From Bacteroidales bacterium (GTDB taxonomy: Bacteria; Bacteroidota; Bacteroidia; Bacteroidales; VadinHA17), in the NCBI GenBank assembly GCA_021157415.1, contig JAGGWN010000019.1, positions 1 through 51,400 on the forward strand: 51,400 bases of DNA, read 5' to 3'. The notes below the pieces were generated by a model. The model was not told where the DNA came from, searched no databases, and saw only the letters and a list, made by a program, of their open reading frames with translations. Below are positions 41,124-48,711 of the stretch, in pieces (position 1 is the first letter of the stretch; each line of letters starts with the position of its first letter). The translations under genes were made by a program, and so were the position numbers.

Positions 41124-42182
41124 ATGGAAACAATAAATAAACATAAAACGGCATCCGCCTTATGGATCCTGGCCTCATTGGTCATTATCCTGGCAGGGGC
41201 CAAAGCAGCATCCAACATTATCGTTCCTTTTCTGATGGCCCTGTTCATTGTCATTATTTTCAAACCTTTTGCCAACGCACTTCAGAAAAAAGGGGTTCCC
41301 GGGTGGCTGGCACTGACAATTATCCTGTTATTCATTCTAATTTTTATCGGTCTGCTGATTACGATGCTCACGGTATCGGTCCAGAACTTTTCTGCAAAAA
41401 TTCCTTTTTACAATGATAAGCTCATCGTTTACAGGGACCAGCTCATTCTGTTGCCTAAAAAATTCGGGATACAGATTGATCAGCAACAGCTGAACAATTT
41501 TTTTGACCCCGCCAAGATCATGAGTTTCGTGGGCATTGCCCTGAAGAGTTTCAGTGATATCCTCTCCAACGGTCTGCTGATCTTATTAACAATTGTCTTC
41601 ATCTTTATCGAATCCAATATATTCAATGCCAAACTCAAATTTATCGCCAGAGATGAAAAGAAATTAACGTATATCCAGGAGATAAACGAGCAATTAAATC
41701 ACTACATGCTCATCAAATCCATTACCTCCGCTTCCACAGGGATTATCCTCGGAGGAGCCCTGGCATTGGCAGGTGTTGACTATGCGCTCCTGTGGGGCGT
41801 TGTTGCCTTTATGCTCAATTACATCCCCAGTATCGGCTCACTGATTGCAGCCATCCCCCCCATCATCCTGACACTGGTACAGTTCGGGATACCGGAATCC
41901 ATTGGGGTTACCCTCCTGTATGTGACTGTGAACTTTTTGATCGGCAGTGTCATCGAACCGCGGATCATGGGAAAAGGACTGGGTTTGTCTGTGCTGATCG
42001 TCTTCCTCTCCCTGATTTTTTGGGGATGGATCCTTGGTCCTGTGGGGATGTTCCTTTCGATACCCATTACCCTGGTTATCAAGATTATCTTGCATTCCCA
42101 ACCCGATACACGCTGGATATCTGTCCTCCTCGGCAACGGCCTCGAAGTACGGTCGCTAAAAAAACAACAACATTTAAATTGA
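41124..42182 (+). CDS. AI-2E (PerM/TqsA) family membrane transporter, second of a tandem pair
   Basis: The protein of about 352 residues repeats the layout of its neighbour: ILAGAKAASNIIVPFLMALF near the start, MLNYIPSIGSLIAAIPPIIL late in the chain and a VIEPRIMGKGLGLSVLIVFL end. Conservation runs through the membrane parts and the soluble loop, so this is a tandem duplication with later divergence. The gene has its own TTG-N17-TAnnTTTG promoter and is separated from the first by a terminator, so the copies are transcribed independently. The C-terminus ends in a short basic, glutamine-rich tail (KKQQHLN) absent from the first copy. Confidence 0.88.
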   Translation: METINKHKTASALWILASLVIILAGAKAASNIIVPFLMALFIVIIFKPFANALQKKGVPGWLALTIILLFILIFIGLLITMLTVSVQNFSAKIPFYNDKLIVYRDQLILLPKKFGIQIDQQQLNNFFDPAKIMSFVGIALKSFSDILSNGLLILLTIVFIFIESNIFNAKLKFIARDEKKLTYIQEINEQLNHYMLIKSITSASTGIILGGALALAGVDYALLWGVVAFMLNYIPSIGSLIAAIPPIILTLVQFGIPESIGVTLLYVTVNFLIGSVIEPRIMGKGLGLSVLIVFLSLIFWGWILGPVGMFLSIPITLVIKIILHSQPDTRWISVLLGNGLEVRSLKKQQHLN

Positions 42183-42210
42183 AACTGCAAAATCAAAATA
42201 CGCATCTTTG
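42179..42210 (+). promoter_or_regulatory. Candidate promoter of the ankyrin lipoprotein gene
   Basis: TTG (42179-42181) is followed after 21 bases by CATCTTTG (42203-42210), a one-mismatch -7 box, 19 bases before the ATG. The TTG overlaps the final codons and stop of the AI-2E gene. Confidence 0.45.
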
Positions 42211-42229
42211 TAACCAAAAATAAATAACG

Positions 42230-42868
42230 ATGATCATAAAATCTTATCAGAAATCCCGGCATCCATTATTACTGTTTTGTGTCATCCTGATCCTTGTTGT
42301 AACAAGCAGTTGCAAAAACAAAAAAGAAGAGAAGCAAACCAAAGTGAAAAACACCCCGGCGACCGTTTTGGAAAACAACGCAGATATTGGCGCCATCTTT
42401 CTGGACGCCTCCATGAACGGAGACCTTAACAAAGTAAAACAGATTGTCCGGGGAGGCTTGGACGTGAACACCTCCGGTGATCAGAGACGCACCGCCCTGA
42501 TGCTGGCATCCTACAACGGACATACCGATATCGTCACCTACCTGCTGAAAAAGGGGGCTCAGGTGAATGCCCTCGACGATATGGGGCGATCCGCACTGAT
42601 TTACGCTGCTTCCGGCCCCTTCCCCCAAACCGTGAAAGTATTGCTGGATCATAAGGCTGATCCGGATATCATTGCCAAAGGTGACGGGTGGACCGCCCTG
42701 ATGTATGCCGCTGCCGAAGGCCAACTGGCAGTTGTAAAGATACTGCTGGATCATGGCGCCAACCCATCTGTCAGGGAGAAAGACGGAGACGATGCCGAAT
42801 CTTTCGCCCGGAAAAACGGACATACCGATGTGGCGGAATATTTACATAATTTTGTGCCTGAGAAATAA
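42230..42868 (+). CDS. Ankyrin repeat lipoprotein
   Basis: The 212-residue protein has a lipoprotein signal: a basic start, a hydrophobic core (HPLLLFCVILILVV) and the lipobox TSSC with Cys28. A charged linker (about 29-48) leads to four or five ankyrin repeats at about residues 50-205, for example GDQRRTALMLASYNGHTDIV and GDGWTALMYAAAEGQLAVVK. Ankyrin repeats bind protein partners; such periplasmic proteins are sometimes linked to oxidative stress or catalase function, but nothing here shows the partner. It is convergent with the YdcF gene. Confidence 0.92.
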   Translation: MIIKSYQKSRHPLLLFCVILILVVTSSCKNKKEEKQTKVKNTPATVLENNADIGAIFLDASMNGDLNKVKQIVRGGLDVNTSGDQRRTALMLASYNGHTDIVTYLLKKGAQVNALDDMGRSALIYAASGPFPQTVKVLLDHKADPDIIAKGDGWTALMYAAAEGQLAVVKILLDHGANPSVREKDGDDAESFARKNGHTDVAEYLHNFVPEK

Positions 42869-42917
42869 CATCCTTTTTCCCGCCAATAGTGGTATTACTC
42901 ACAACAGGATTTTTCAT

Positions 42918-43589
42918 TCACCTTGTTTTCCGGGCTTCCGGGGGCAGATGGTCCGTAAAACCCTTTTTCTTCAGTTCCAGAAAAGCCTGCCATACGCTCT
43001 GCGGGATTTCCTGTTCGATCTGAAAGCCTTTGGCAGGATAAGCTTTGATACGGTACAGATCGCCCACTATAATGTGGATAACCTGTGCCATGGGTATTCC
43101 TTTCGTAGGGTAATCCATAAAGGCAATCTGAGGAGAGGTAACAAATATCTCCGCCTTTTTATCCGGCCATTGCTTCAAAAAGGTGGCATAGGTCCGGCGT
43201 TCCATGTAGGGTTTCTGCACCAGGATCAGTTTTTGCGGAATTTTGTGCTTTTCCGCCAGCAGCCGGTAGCTAAACCGCACATTCTCTCCCGTATTGACCG
43301 AGTGCGGTTCCACCAGGATCTTCCCGGCCGGCACTCCGGCCTTCATCGCCCACGCAGCAAACCGTTTTGCTTCCGTCTCTTTCCAGTGTGATGTCAAAGC
43401 CCCTCGTTTGCCTGAAAAAAGTATATACGGGGCCATGCCTTTCCTGTATAGTTCTACGGCCCGTTCCGCCACCCGCAGATCATGACTGCCCAACACCAGG
43501 ATAAGATCCGATTTTTCTAAAGAATGGTTCAGATGGTGATAGTTCCAAATCTTTTGTGCCAGCCTGAGCACCCCGGTGTTTAATTCCAT
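42918..43589 (-). CDS. YdcF/ElyC (DUF218) family protein
   Basis: The protein of about 223 residues has the DUF218 pattern: LILVLGSHDLRVAERAVELY at about residues 29-48, PYILFSGKRGALTSHW at about 55-70 and VNTGENVRFSYRLLAEK at about 98-114, then VQKPYMERRT. Unlike ElyC it has no strong N-terminal membrane helix and looks soluble. E. coli YdcF binds S-adenosylmethionine, while ElyC affects envelope glycan carriers, so the function is unclear. The start is ATG 43587-43589; the frame opens 20 codons earlier without family similarity. It follows the oxidoreductase gene by 63 bases. Confidence 0.87.
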   Translation of the reverse strand: MELNTGVLRLAQKIWNYHHLNHSLEKSDLILVLGSHDLRVAERAVELYRKGMAPYILFSGKRGALTSHWKETEAKRFAAWAMKAGVPAGKILVEPHSVNTGENVRFSYRLLAEKHKIPQKLILVQKPYMERRTYATFLKQWPDKKAEIFVTSPQIAFMDYPTKGIPMAQVIHIIVGDLYRIKAYPAKGFQIEQEIPQSVWQAFLELKKKGFTDHLPPEARKTR

Positions 43590-43652
43590 TTTATTTGTGG
43601 TTTCTTTTATAAATTCAGGCCCTCTGACTTTTCTGCCGAAATCGTTCACCTG

Positions 43653-44681
43653 TCAGGAAAACCCTTTGGTTACCCGCCTGTTCAGACGGGAATTGATCTT
43701 AAGCAGAAAAAGGATGAAGTTAAAAATAAGATTTCTGAAAGGTCCGCTTTTAATCATGAAACGCAGGAAATGATTCTGAATACGGTTGTATCGGATCATT
43801 CTGGCCATGGCCAGCAACGGCTCTTTGTTGCCAAGGATCCTGGTTGCCGCTGCCTCTCCCGACACCAACGCCTGGTATATCCCTTCACCCGTAAGTCCCG
43901 AGGCCAGTCCTGCAGCTTCACCGGTCAGGAACACCGGATCAAAATCCCATCCCCGGTAGTCATAGCTGATCGGAAAACTTTCATAGGTTGCCTTGTCCAG
44001 ATCAAAACCTTGTTTTTCCGCCCATTTGAAAAAACGCTCTTTCATCTTTGCCGGCGATATATACCGGGCATCCCCGCCTGTGCCAATCACAAGATAACGA
44101 TCATGCGGAAAGACCCAGGCATACCACGAGTGAAAATACCTTGAATCCATATGGATTTCAAAACGACCTGCCCCCTCCCAGGGGATCCGGTACTGAAAGG
44201 TAAAAATCTTTTTTTCCACAGGGAATCCGACATAACGACGAACCACGGAAGCTACCCCATCCGCTCCCACAAGATAACGAAACCCTATTTCTTCTCCCTT
44301 TTCGGTAAAGATACGGTCTTTTTCAACCCTGCTCACTCTGCTTCCCGTTCGAATCTCAATACCTTTACTACGTACCTCTTCAGCCATCCATTCCCCCAGT
44401 TTCCTCCGGTCCACCGTATAGAGTACGGGCATTTGAAAACGGGAATAATTCCTGAATAAGGAAGAAACCAGCAAGCTTACATATACTTTCCTTTCCAAAA
44501 GATTTTCCGGCACTTCCAGCATTGCCAGGTCCTTGCGGGTAAGTCCGCCGGCACATACCTTCTCCCCAAACGCTTCTTTTTTTTCCAGTACCAGCACCTC
44601 CAGGCCGTGTCCCGAGAGCTTAGCGGCACAGCGTAACCCGGCCGGACCGGCTCCAACGATTATGACATCATATTTTTCCAT
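43653..44681 (-). CDS. Geranylgeranyl reductase family FAD-dependent oxidoreductase
   Basis: The protein of about 342 residues begins EKYDVIIVGAGPAGLRCAAK, the FAD-binding Rossmann motif GxGxxG, has EKVCAGGLTRKDL near residue 40, as in geranylgeranyl reductases, the YLVGADGVASVVRRYVG motif near 145 and LTGEAAGLASGLTGEGIYQA near 270. These enzymes reduce isoprenoid double bonds, on lipids or quinones, or act as related flavin mono-oxygenases. ATG 44679-44681 is chosen because a -7 box lies within the longer frame upstream. ispH lies 2 kb away, on the opposite strand. No direct evidence for the substrate. Confidence 0.85.
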   Translation of the reverse strand: MEKYDVIIVGAGPAGLRCAAKLSGHGLEVLVLEKKEAFGEKVCAGGLTRKDLAMLEVPENLLERKVYVSLLVSSLFRNYSRFQMPVLYTVDRRKLGEWMAEEVRSKGIEIRTGSRVSRVEKDRIFTEKGEEIGFRYLVGADGVASVVRRYVGFPVEKKIFTFQYRIPWEGAGRFEIHMDSRYFHSWYAWVFPHDRYLVIGTGGDARYISPAKMKERFFKWAEKQGFDLDKATYESFPISYDYRGWDFDPVFLTGEAAGLASGLTGEGIYQALVSGEAAATRILGNKEPLLAMARMIRYNRIQNHFLRFMIKSGPFRNLIFNFILFLLKINSRLNRRVTKGFS

Positions 44682-44700
44682 CAGGATACGGTCAGAAAGG

Positions 44701-44708
44701 CAAATGTA
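44701..44708 (-). promoter_or_regulatory. -7 promoter box of the geranylgeranyl reductase-like gene
   Basis: The minus strand reads TACATTTG, a perfect TAnnTTTG, 19 bases before the ATG at 44681. No -33 TTG found. The remaining intergenic space to porQ (44709-44891) shows no other feature. Confidence 0.5.
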
Positions 44709-44891
44709 AAAAAAATCATCGTGGACGGAAAAAAACACATGGCATCAACAGTAACTCCCACGGCCCGGGGTCTCAAGTTTCGTCCCGTGCAAAGCCAGGG
44801 ATGACTTTCGTACCCCTGGTGCAATTTCCTCTTGCCATAATCTCGGGAAATATATACTTTTAACCTCAATTATACGTTGCTCTCATTACAA

Positions 44892-45980
44892 ATGAAACCA
44901 TTCCGGATGATCAAAAAGATTTTTTCATCCCTGTTGTTTTTGGCTCCGGTATTTTTTTCCGGCAACACCTCCCTCACGGCCCAGACCGGAGGCACCCGCA
45001 CCTATCGTTTTCTGGATCTTCCTTACAGCAGCCGGGAAGCAGCGCTGGGCGGCAAGGTAGCATCCATGCCTGCCGAAGACCTGAATTTCGGCCTTTCCAA
45101 CCCGGCATTACTGGGAGAGAAAACCAATAACATCCTCGTGCTTAACTATGTTAACTATTTTTCCGATATCAATTTCGGGAGCGTCGGATATGCCTTTAAA
45201 ACCCCTTTACCCGGTTACTTCTCCGCAGGACTTCGTTACATCAACTACGGTTCCTTTATTGCTGCCGATGAAACCGGGCAGATTACAGGCCGGTTTGGGG
45301 CTGCCGAATACATTTTCCAGGCTTCCTATGCCCGCACTTTCGACACTCTTTTTACCGTAGGGATCACTCTCAAACCGCTTCTTTCCGTGCTGGAAAGATA
45401 CCAGTCTTTTGGGGTAGCCATGGATATAGGAGCCTCCTGGCACAATCGTGATAACCTGTTTACAGCATCTGTCCTGTTACGGAATATAGGGTTTCAGATC
45501 GATCCCTATGTGAAAGGTCATCACGAACCCATCCCTTTTGAGATCCTGGCCGGCCTTTCACAGAAACTTGCCCATGCACCCTTCCGGTTTGTATTCACCT
45601 TCCAGCAACTCCAAAAACCCGATCTGCTGTATCCTTATCCTGAAGATCCGGAAAACCCCACCACAACCCCCGGCAACGGCACCCCTGAATATACAGGCTT
45701 CGGCCGTTTCACCGAAAATGCTTTTCGCCATACCCTCCTCGGCATAGAATTTCTGCCTTTGAAAAGTTTTACTTTCAGTGTGGGTTATAATTATCAGCGA
45801 AGGAAAGAACTGCAGGTACCTGCCCGTATCGGCATGGTCGGTTTTTCCTGGGGGTTTGAGCTGCGGCTGACCCGTTTCAGCATAAGCTATGGCCGGGCTT
45901 CCTACCATCTGGCCGGAGCATCCAATCATTTTTCCGTATCCCTCAACATGGAGGACCTATTCTCCGGAAAGAAATTATAA
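44892..45980 (+). CDS. porQ: Type IX secretion system protein PorQ
   Basis: The protein of about 362 residues has a signal peptide ending near SLTAQTGG and a beta-barrel-like body with the PorQ start TYRFLDLPYSSREAALGGKV, followed by PAEDLNFGLSNPALLG and VNYFSDINFGSVGYAF. The C-terminus LNMEDLFSGKKL ends as an outer-membrane protein would. PorQ is an outer-membrane component needed for T9SS function, related to PorV/PorP-type barrels. ATG 44892 is chosen over an upstream TTG; an ATG at 44907 (IKKIFSSLLF) is also possible. The order porQ-cmk-ispH is conserved in Bacteroidota. The T9SS type B cargo at 16190 fits its presence. Confidence 0.9.
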   Translation: MKPFRMIKKIFSSLLFLAPVFFSGNTSLTAQTGGTRTYRFLDLPYSSREAALGGKVASMPAEDLNFGLSNPALLGEKTNNILVLNYVNYFSDINFGSVGYAFKTPLPGYFSAGLRYINYGSFIAADETGQITGRFGAAEYIFQASYARTFDTLFTVGITLKPLLSVLERYQSFGVAMDIGASWHNRDNLFTASVLLRNIGFQIDPYVKGHHEPIPFEILAGLSQKLAHAPFRFVFTFQQLQKPDLLYPYPEDPENPTTTPGNGTPEYTGFGRFTENAFRHTLLGIEFLPLKSFTFSVGYNYQRRKELQVPARIGMVGFSWGFELRLTRFSISYGRASYHLAGASNHFSVSLNMEDLFSGKKL

Positions 45981-45985
45981 TTTTG
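45978..45985 (+). promoter_or_regulatory. -7 promoter box of cmk overlapping the porQ stop
   Basis: TAATTTTG matches TAnnTTTG, and its first three bases are the porQ stop codon TAA. The cmk ATG is 32 bases downstream. No -33 TTG was seen. Confidence 0.45.
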
Positions 45986-46017
45986 GTATCTTTACCCCCT
46001 TATTTTACGGTTCAGGT

Positions 46018-46737
46018 ATGACAAGCAAACCTTTGATTATCGCTATCGACGGGTATTCCTCCTGCGGCAAAAGCACCTTTGCCAAAGCCATTGCCCGCTG
46101 GCTTCATTACATTCACATCGACAGCGGAGCAATGTACCGGGCTGTCACACTCTTTGCTCTGCAAAACGGCTTGTATAAAAACGGAAAACTGGATGCCGGA
46201 AAGCTGATATCCCTGTTGCCGGAGATTACCATAGTGTTCAAAAAAAATCCCCGCACAGGCAATACTGAGACCTGGCTCAACGGTAAGAATGTTGAAAAAG
46301 AGATCCGCAGTATTGAGGTCTCCAACCATGTCAGCGAGGTAAGTAAGATACCGGAAGTACGGGAACACCTGGTACGTCTGCAACGAAAACTGGCAGGCCG
46401 CGAGGGTGTCGTGATGGAGGGCCGGGACATAGGAACCATTGTTTTCCCACATGCCGATATTAAGATATTCATGAATGCCTCGCCGCAGGTGAGGGCCATG
46501 CGCAGATACAAGGAGATGCTGGAGAAAAAAGAACACAGCACATATGAAGAGGTTCTGAAGAATGTGATAGAACGGGACCGGATGGACTCGGGACGTGAAG
46601 TAAGTCCACTGCGCCAGGCGAAAGATGCCCTGGTTTTGGACAACTCAAACATGACCGTCGAAGAACAAATGAATTGGATAAAAGGGATTATCCGTAAAAA
46701 ACTGGCAGAACAAAACGACAAAGAAAATGCAAATTGA
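46018..46737 (+). CDS. cmk: Cytidylate kinase
   Basis: The 239-residue enzyme has the P-loop IAIDGYSSCGKSTFAKAIAR at about residues 8-27, the HIDSGAMYRAVT NMP-binding motif at about 36-47, and the late VVMEGRDIGTIVFPHADIKI at about 135-154. It phosphorylates CMP and dCMP with ATP. The insert of about 40 residues in the NMP-binding domain marks bacterial Cmk. The start at ATG 46018 matches family starts; the frame opens 43 codons earlier inside porQ. It overlaps ispH by 11 bases. Confidence 0.95.
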   Translation: MTSKPLIIAIDGYSSCGKSTFAKAIARWLHYIHIDSGAMYRAVTLFALQNGLYKNGKLDAGKLISLLPEITIVFKKNPRTGNTETWLNGKNVEKEIRSIEVSNHVSEVSKIPEVREHLVRLQRKLAGREGVVMEGRDIGTIVFPHADIKIFMNASPQVRAMRRYKEMLEKKEHSTYEEVLKNVIERDRMDSGREVSPLRQAKDALVLDNSNMTVEEQMNWIKGIIRKKLAEQNDKENAN

Positions 46738-47608
46738 ACTGGACAGACGGGCAGGATTTTGTTTTGGCGTGGAAAATGCCATCAAAATTGCCGAAAAAGA
46801 ACTCAGGTCAGGAAACAAAGTGTATTGTCTCGGCCAGATTGTACATAATGAAATGGAGATCAGACGCCTGGAAAAACTGGGTCTCCTCACCGTCAATCAT
46901 GACACCTATAAAAAACTGAAAAACGCACGCATCCTCATCCGCGCCCACGGAGAGCCTCCGGAGACTTACCGCATAGCCCGGGAAAACAATATAAGCCTGA
47001 TCGATGCCACCTGCCCCATCGTTGCCCATCTGCAAAACAAGATCCGCACCTGTTATGACGAGATCATTAAGGAAAAAGGCCAGATTGTCATCTTCGGAAA
47101 ACAAGGCCATGCCGAGGTAATCGGCCTCATCGGACAGACCGGAAATACAGCGGTCGTTATCAACAGTTGGGAAGATCTTGACAAGCTGAACTATCACTAT
47201 CCCATTTACATGTACTCCCAAACTACACGGGATATCCACGAATATGAGCAACTCAAGCAGGAGATCCGGAAAAGGATCCGGGAAACCGGCGACCGGGAAC
47301 CACCTCCTTTCATTTCCTACGATACGATTTGCTCGCAGGTATCCAGCCGCGCCCCCGAACTTGAGCAATTTGCCCGGGATCATGACCTGGTAATCTTTGT
47401 AAGCGGGAAAAACAGCTCTAACGGCAAATTTCTATATGATGTTTGTAAGAGCAAAAACCCCAACACCATCTTTGTAAGTTTACCCCAAGAACTGCAACTG
47501 CCTCTGCCCGGAAGTCCACAAACGATAGGGATCAGCGGGGCAACGTCAACCCCCTCCTGGCTGATGGAAAAAATCAGGGATAAAATCAAAGAGTTTTACC
47601 ATCTTTGA
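46727..47608 (+). CDS. ispH: 4-hydroxy-3-methylbut-2-enyl diphosphate reductase
   Basis: The 293-residue protein has the three iron-sulphur ligands Cys12 (GFCFGV), Cys96 (DATCPIV) and Cys202 (DTICSQVSSR), with substrate-site residues His40, His74 and Glu130 (KQGHAEVIG). It reduces HMBPP to IPP and DMAPP, the last step of the MEP isoprenoid pathway, using a 4Fe-4S cluster in the cytoplasm. Its start overlaps the cmk 3' end by 11 bases, so it is probably translated from the cmk transcript. The isoprenoid link to the reductase at 43653 is only positional. Confidence 0.96.
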   Translation: MQIELDRRAGFCFGVENAIKIAEKELRSGNKVYCLGQIVHNEMEIRRLEKLGLLTVNHDTYKKLKNARILIRAHGEPPETYRIARENNISLIDATCPIVAHLQNKIRTCYDEIIKEKGQIVIFGKQGHAEVIGLIGQTGNTAVVINSWEDLDKLNYHYPIYMYSQTTRDIHEYEQLKQEIRKRIRETGDREPPPFISYDTICSQVSSRAPELEQFARDHDLVIFVSGKNSSNGKFLYDVCKSKNPNTIFVSLPQELQLPLPGSPQTIGISGATSTPSWLMEKIRDKIKEFYHL

Positions 47609-47695
47609 CTATCTTTAGGTTTTTATTTTTTTTCTCGTGCTTTGCTTCGGACATCCGAGGAAATTTCTGAAGAATATAAGAATAAATAAATAAAT

Positions 47696-48676
47696 ATGAG
47701 TAAGATAAAACGAATCGGCGTATTAACTTCCGGAGGAGATGCCCCGGGCATGAATGCAGCCATCCGCGCCGTCACACGAACAGCTATTTATAACGGACTG
47801 GAAGTGATCGGCATCCGCCATGGTTACCAGGGCATGATCAACGGGTATTTCAAGTTGATGAAAACCTTTCATGTGAGTGATATCATCCAGCGCGGCGGCA
47901 CAATCCTGAAAACGGCCCGCTGTGAAGAATTCAAGACAACGGAAGGCCGCAAACAAGCTTACGAATCCCTCAGAGACCGTAACATAGACGGTGTGGTGGT
48001 GATCGGAGGAGACGGTTCGTTCACCGGGGCACGTATCTTCAACGAAGAATACAACATCCCCTTTATTGGGATCCCCGGCACCATAGACAATGATATTTAC
48101 GGCACCGACTATACCATAGGGTACGATACCGCCCTGAATACCGTGATCGAAGCAGTTGATAAGATCCGCGATACGGCCAGCGCCCACAATCGTTTGTTTT
48201 TTATCGAGGTGATGGGCGCCGAAGCGGGTTTTATCGCCGTACGCAGCGGCATCGCCTGCGGCGCCGAAGCGATCATCATCCCTGAAGTAAAAGATCAGGT
48301 CAATAACCTCCATGCTTATCTCGAAGAAGGATACAAACGAAAAAAATCCAGCAACATTATCATTGTGGCCGAAAGAGCTTATCCCGGCGGAGCATTCGGC
48401 GTGGCAGAAGCTGTCAAAAAAGATTTTACGGACTACTCGATGAGAGTCACCGTATTGGGACATATCCAGCGTGGGGGCTCCCCGTCAGCTTTCGACAGGT
48501 TTACAGCCTCACGTCTCGGCTTTGCCGCCGTCGATGCACTGCTGGACGACCAGAAAAGTGCTATGGTAGGATTACAAAACAATGAGATCTCACTCGTGCC
48601 TTTCAGCAAAGCGGTAAAACTGCATAAAGAAGTACGGAAAGATTACCTGGAAATAGCCAATATCCTGTCTGTCTGA
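47696..48676 (+). CDS. pfkA: ATP-dependent 6-phosphofructokinase
   Basis: The 326-residue protein has GVLTSGGDAPGMNAAIRAV at about residues 8-26, GGDGSFTGA at about 104-112 and PGTIDNDIYGTDYTIGYDTA at about 126-145. Gly107 in GGDGS, where pyrophosphate-dependent enzymes have Asp, points to ATP use. It phosphorylates fructose 6-phosphate in glycolysis; length and motifs match the bacterial tetrameric enzyme. It starts 87 bases after ispH, without a perfect -7 box in the gap (CATCTTTG at 47598-47605 is one mismatch off), and is followed by priA. Confidence 0.95.
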   Translation: MSKIKRIGVLTSGGDAPGMNAAIRAVTRTAIYNGLEVIGIRHGYQGMINGYFKLMKTFHVSDIIQRGGTILKTARCEEFKTTEGRKQAYESLRDRNIDGVVVIGGDGSFTGARIFNEEYNIPFIGIPGTIDNDIYGTDYTIGYDTALNTVIEAVDKIRDTASAHNRLFFIEVMGAEAGFIAVRSGIACGAEAIIIPEVKDQVNNLHAYLEEGYKRKKSSNIIIVAERAYPGGAFGVAEAVKKDFTDYSMRVTVLGHIQRGGSPSAFDRFTASRLGFAAVDALLDDQKSAMVGLQNNEISLVPFSKAVKLHKEVRKDYLEIANILSV

Positions 48677-48711
48677 CCGGCCAAGATTTTTATTGTCTTA
48701 TTCCTGTTCGC

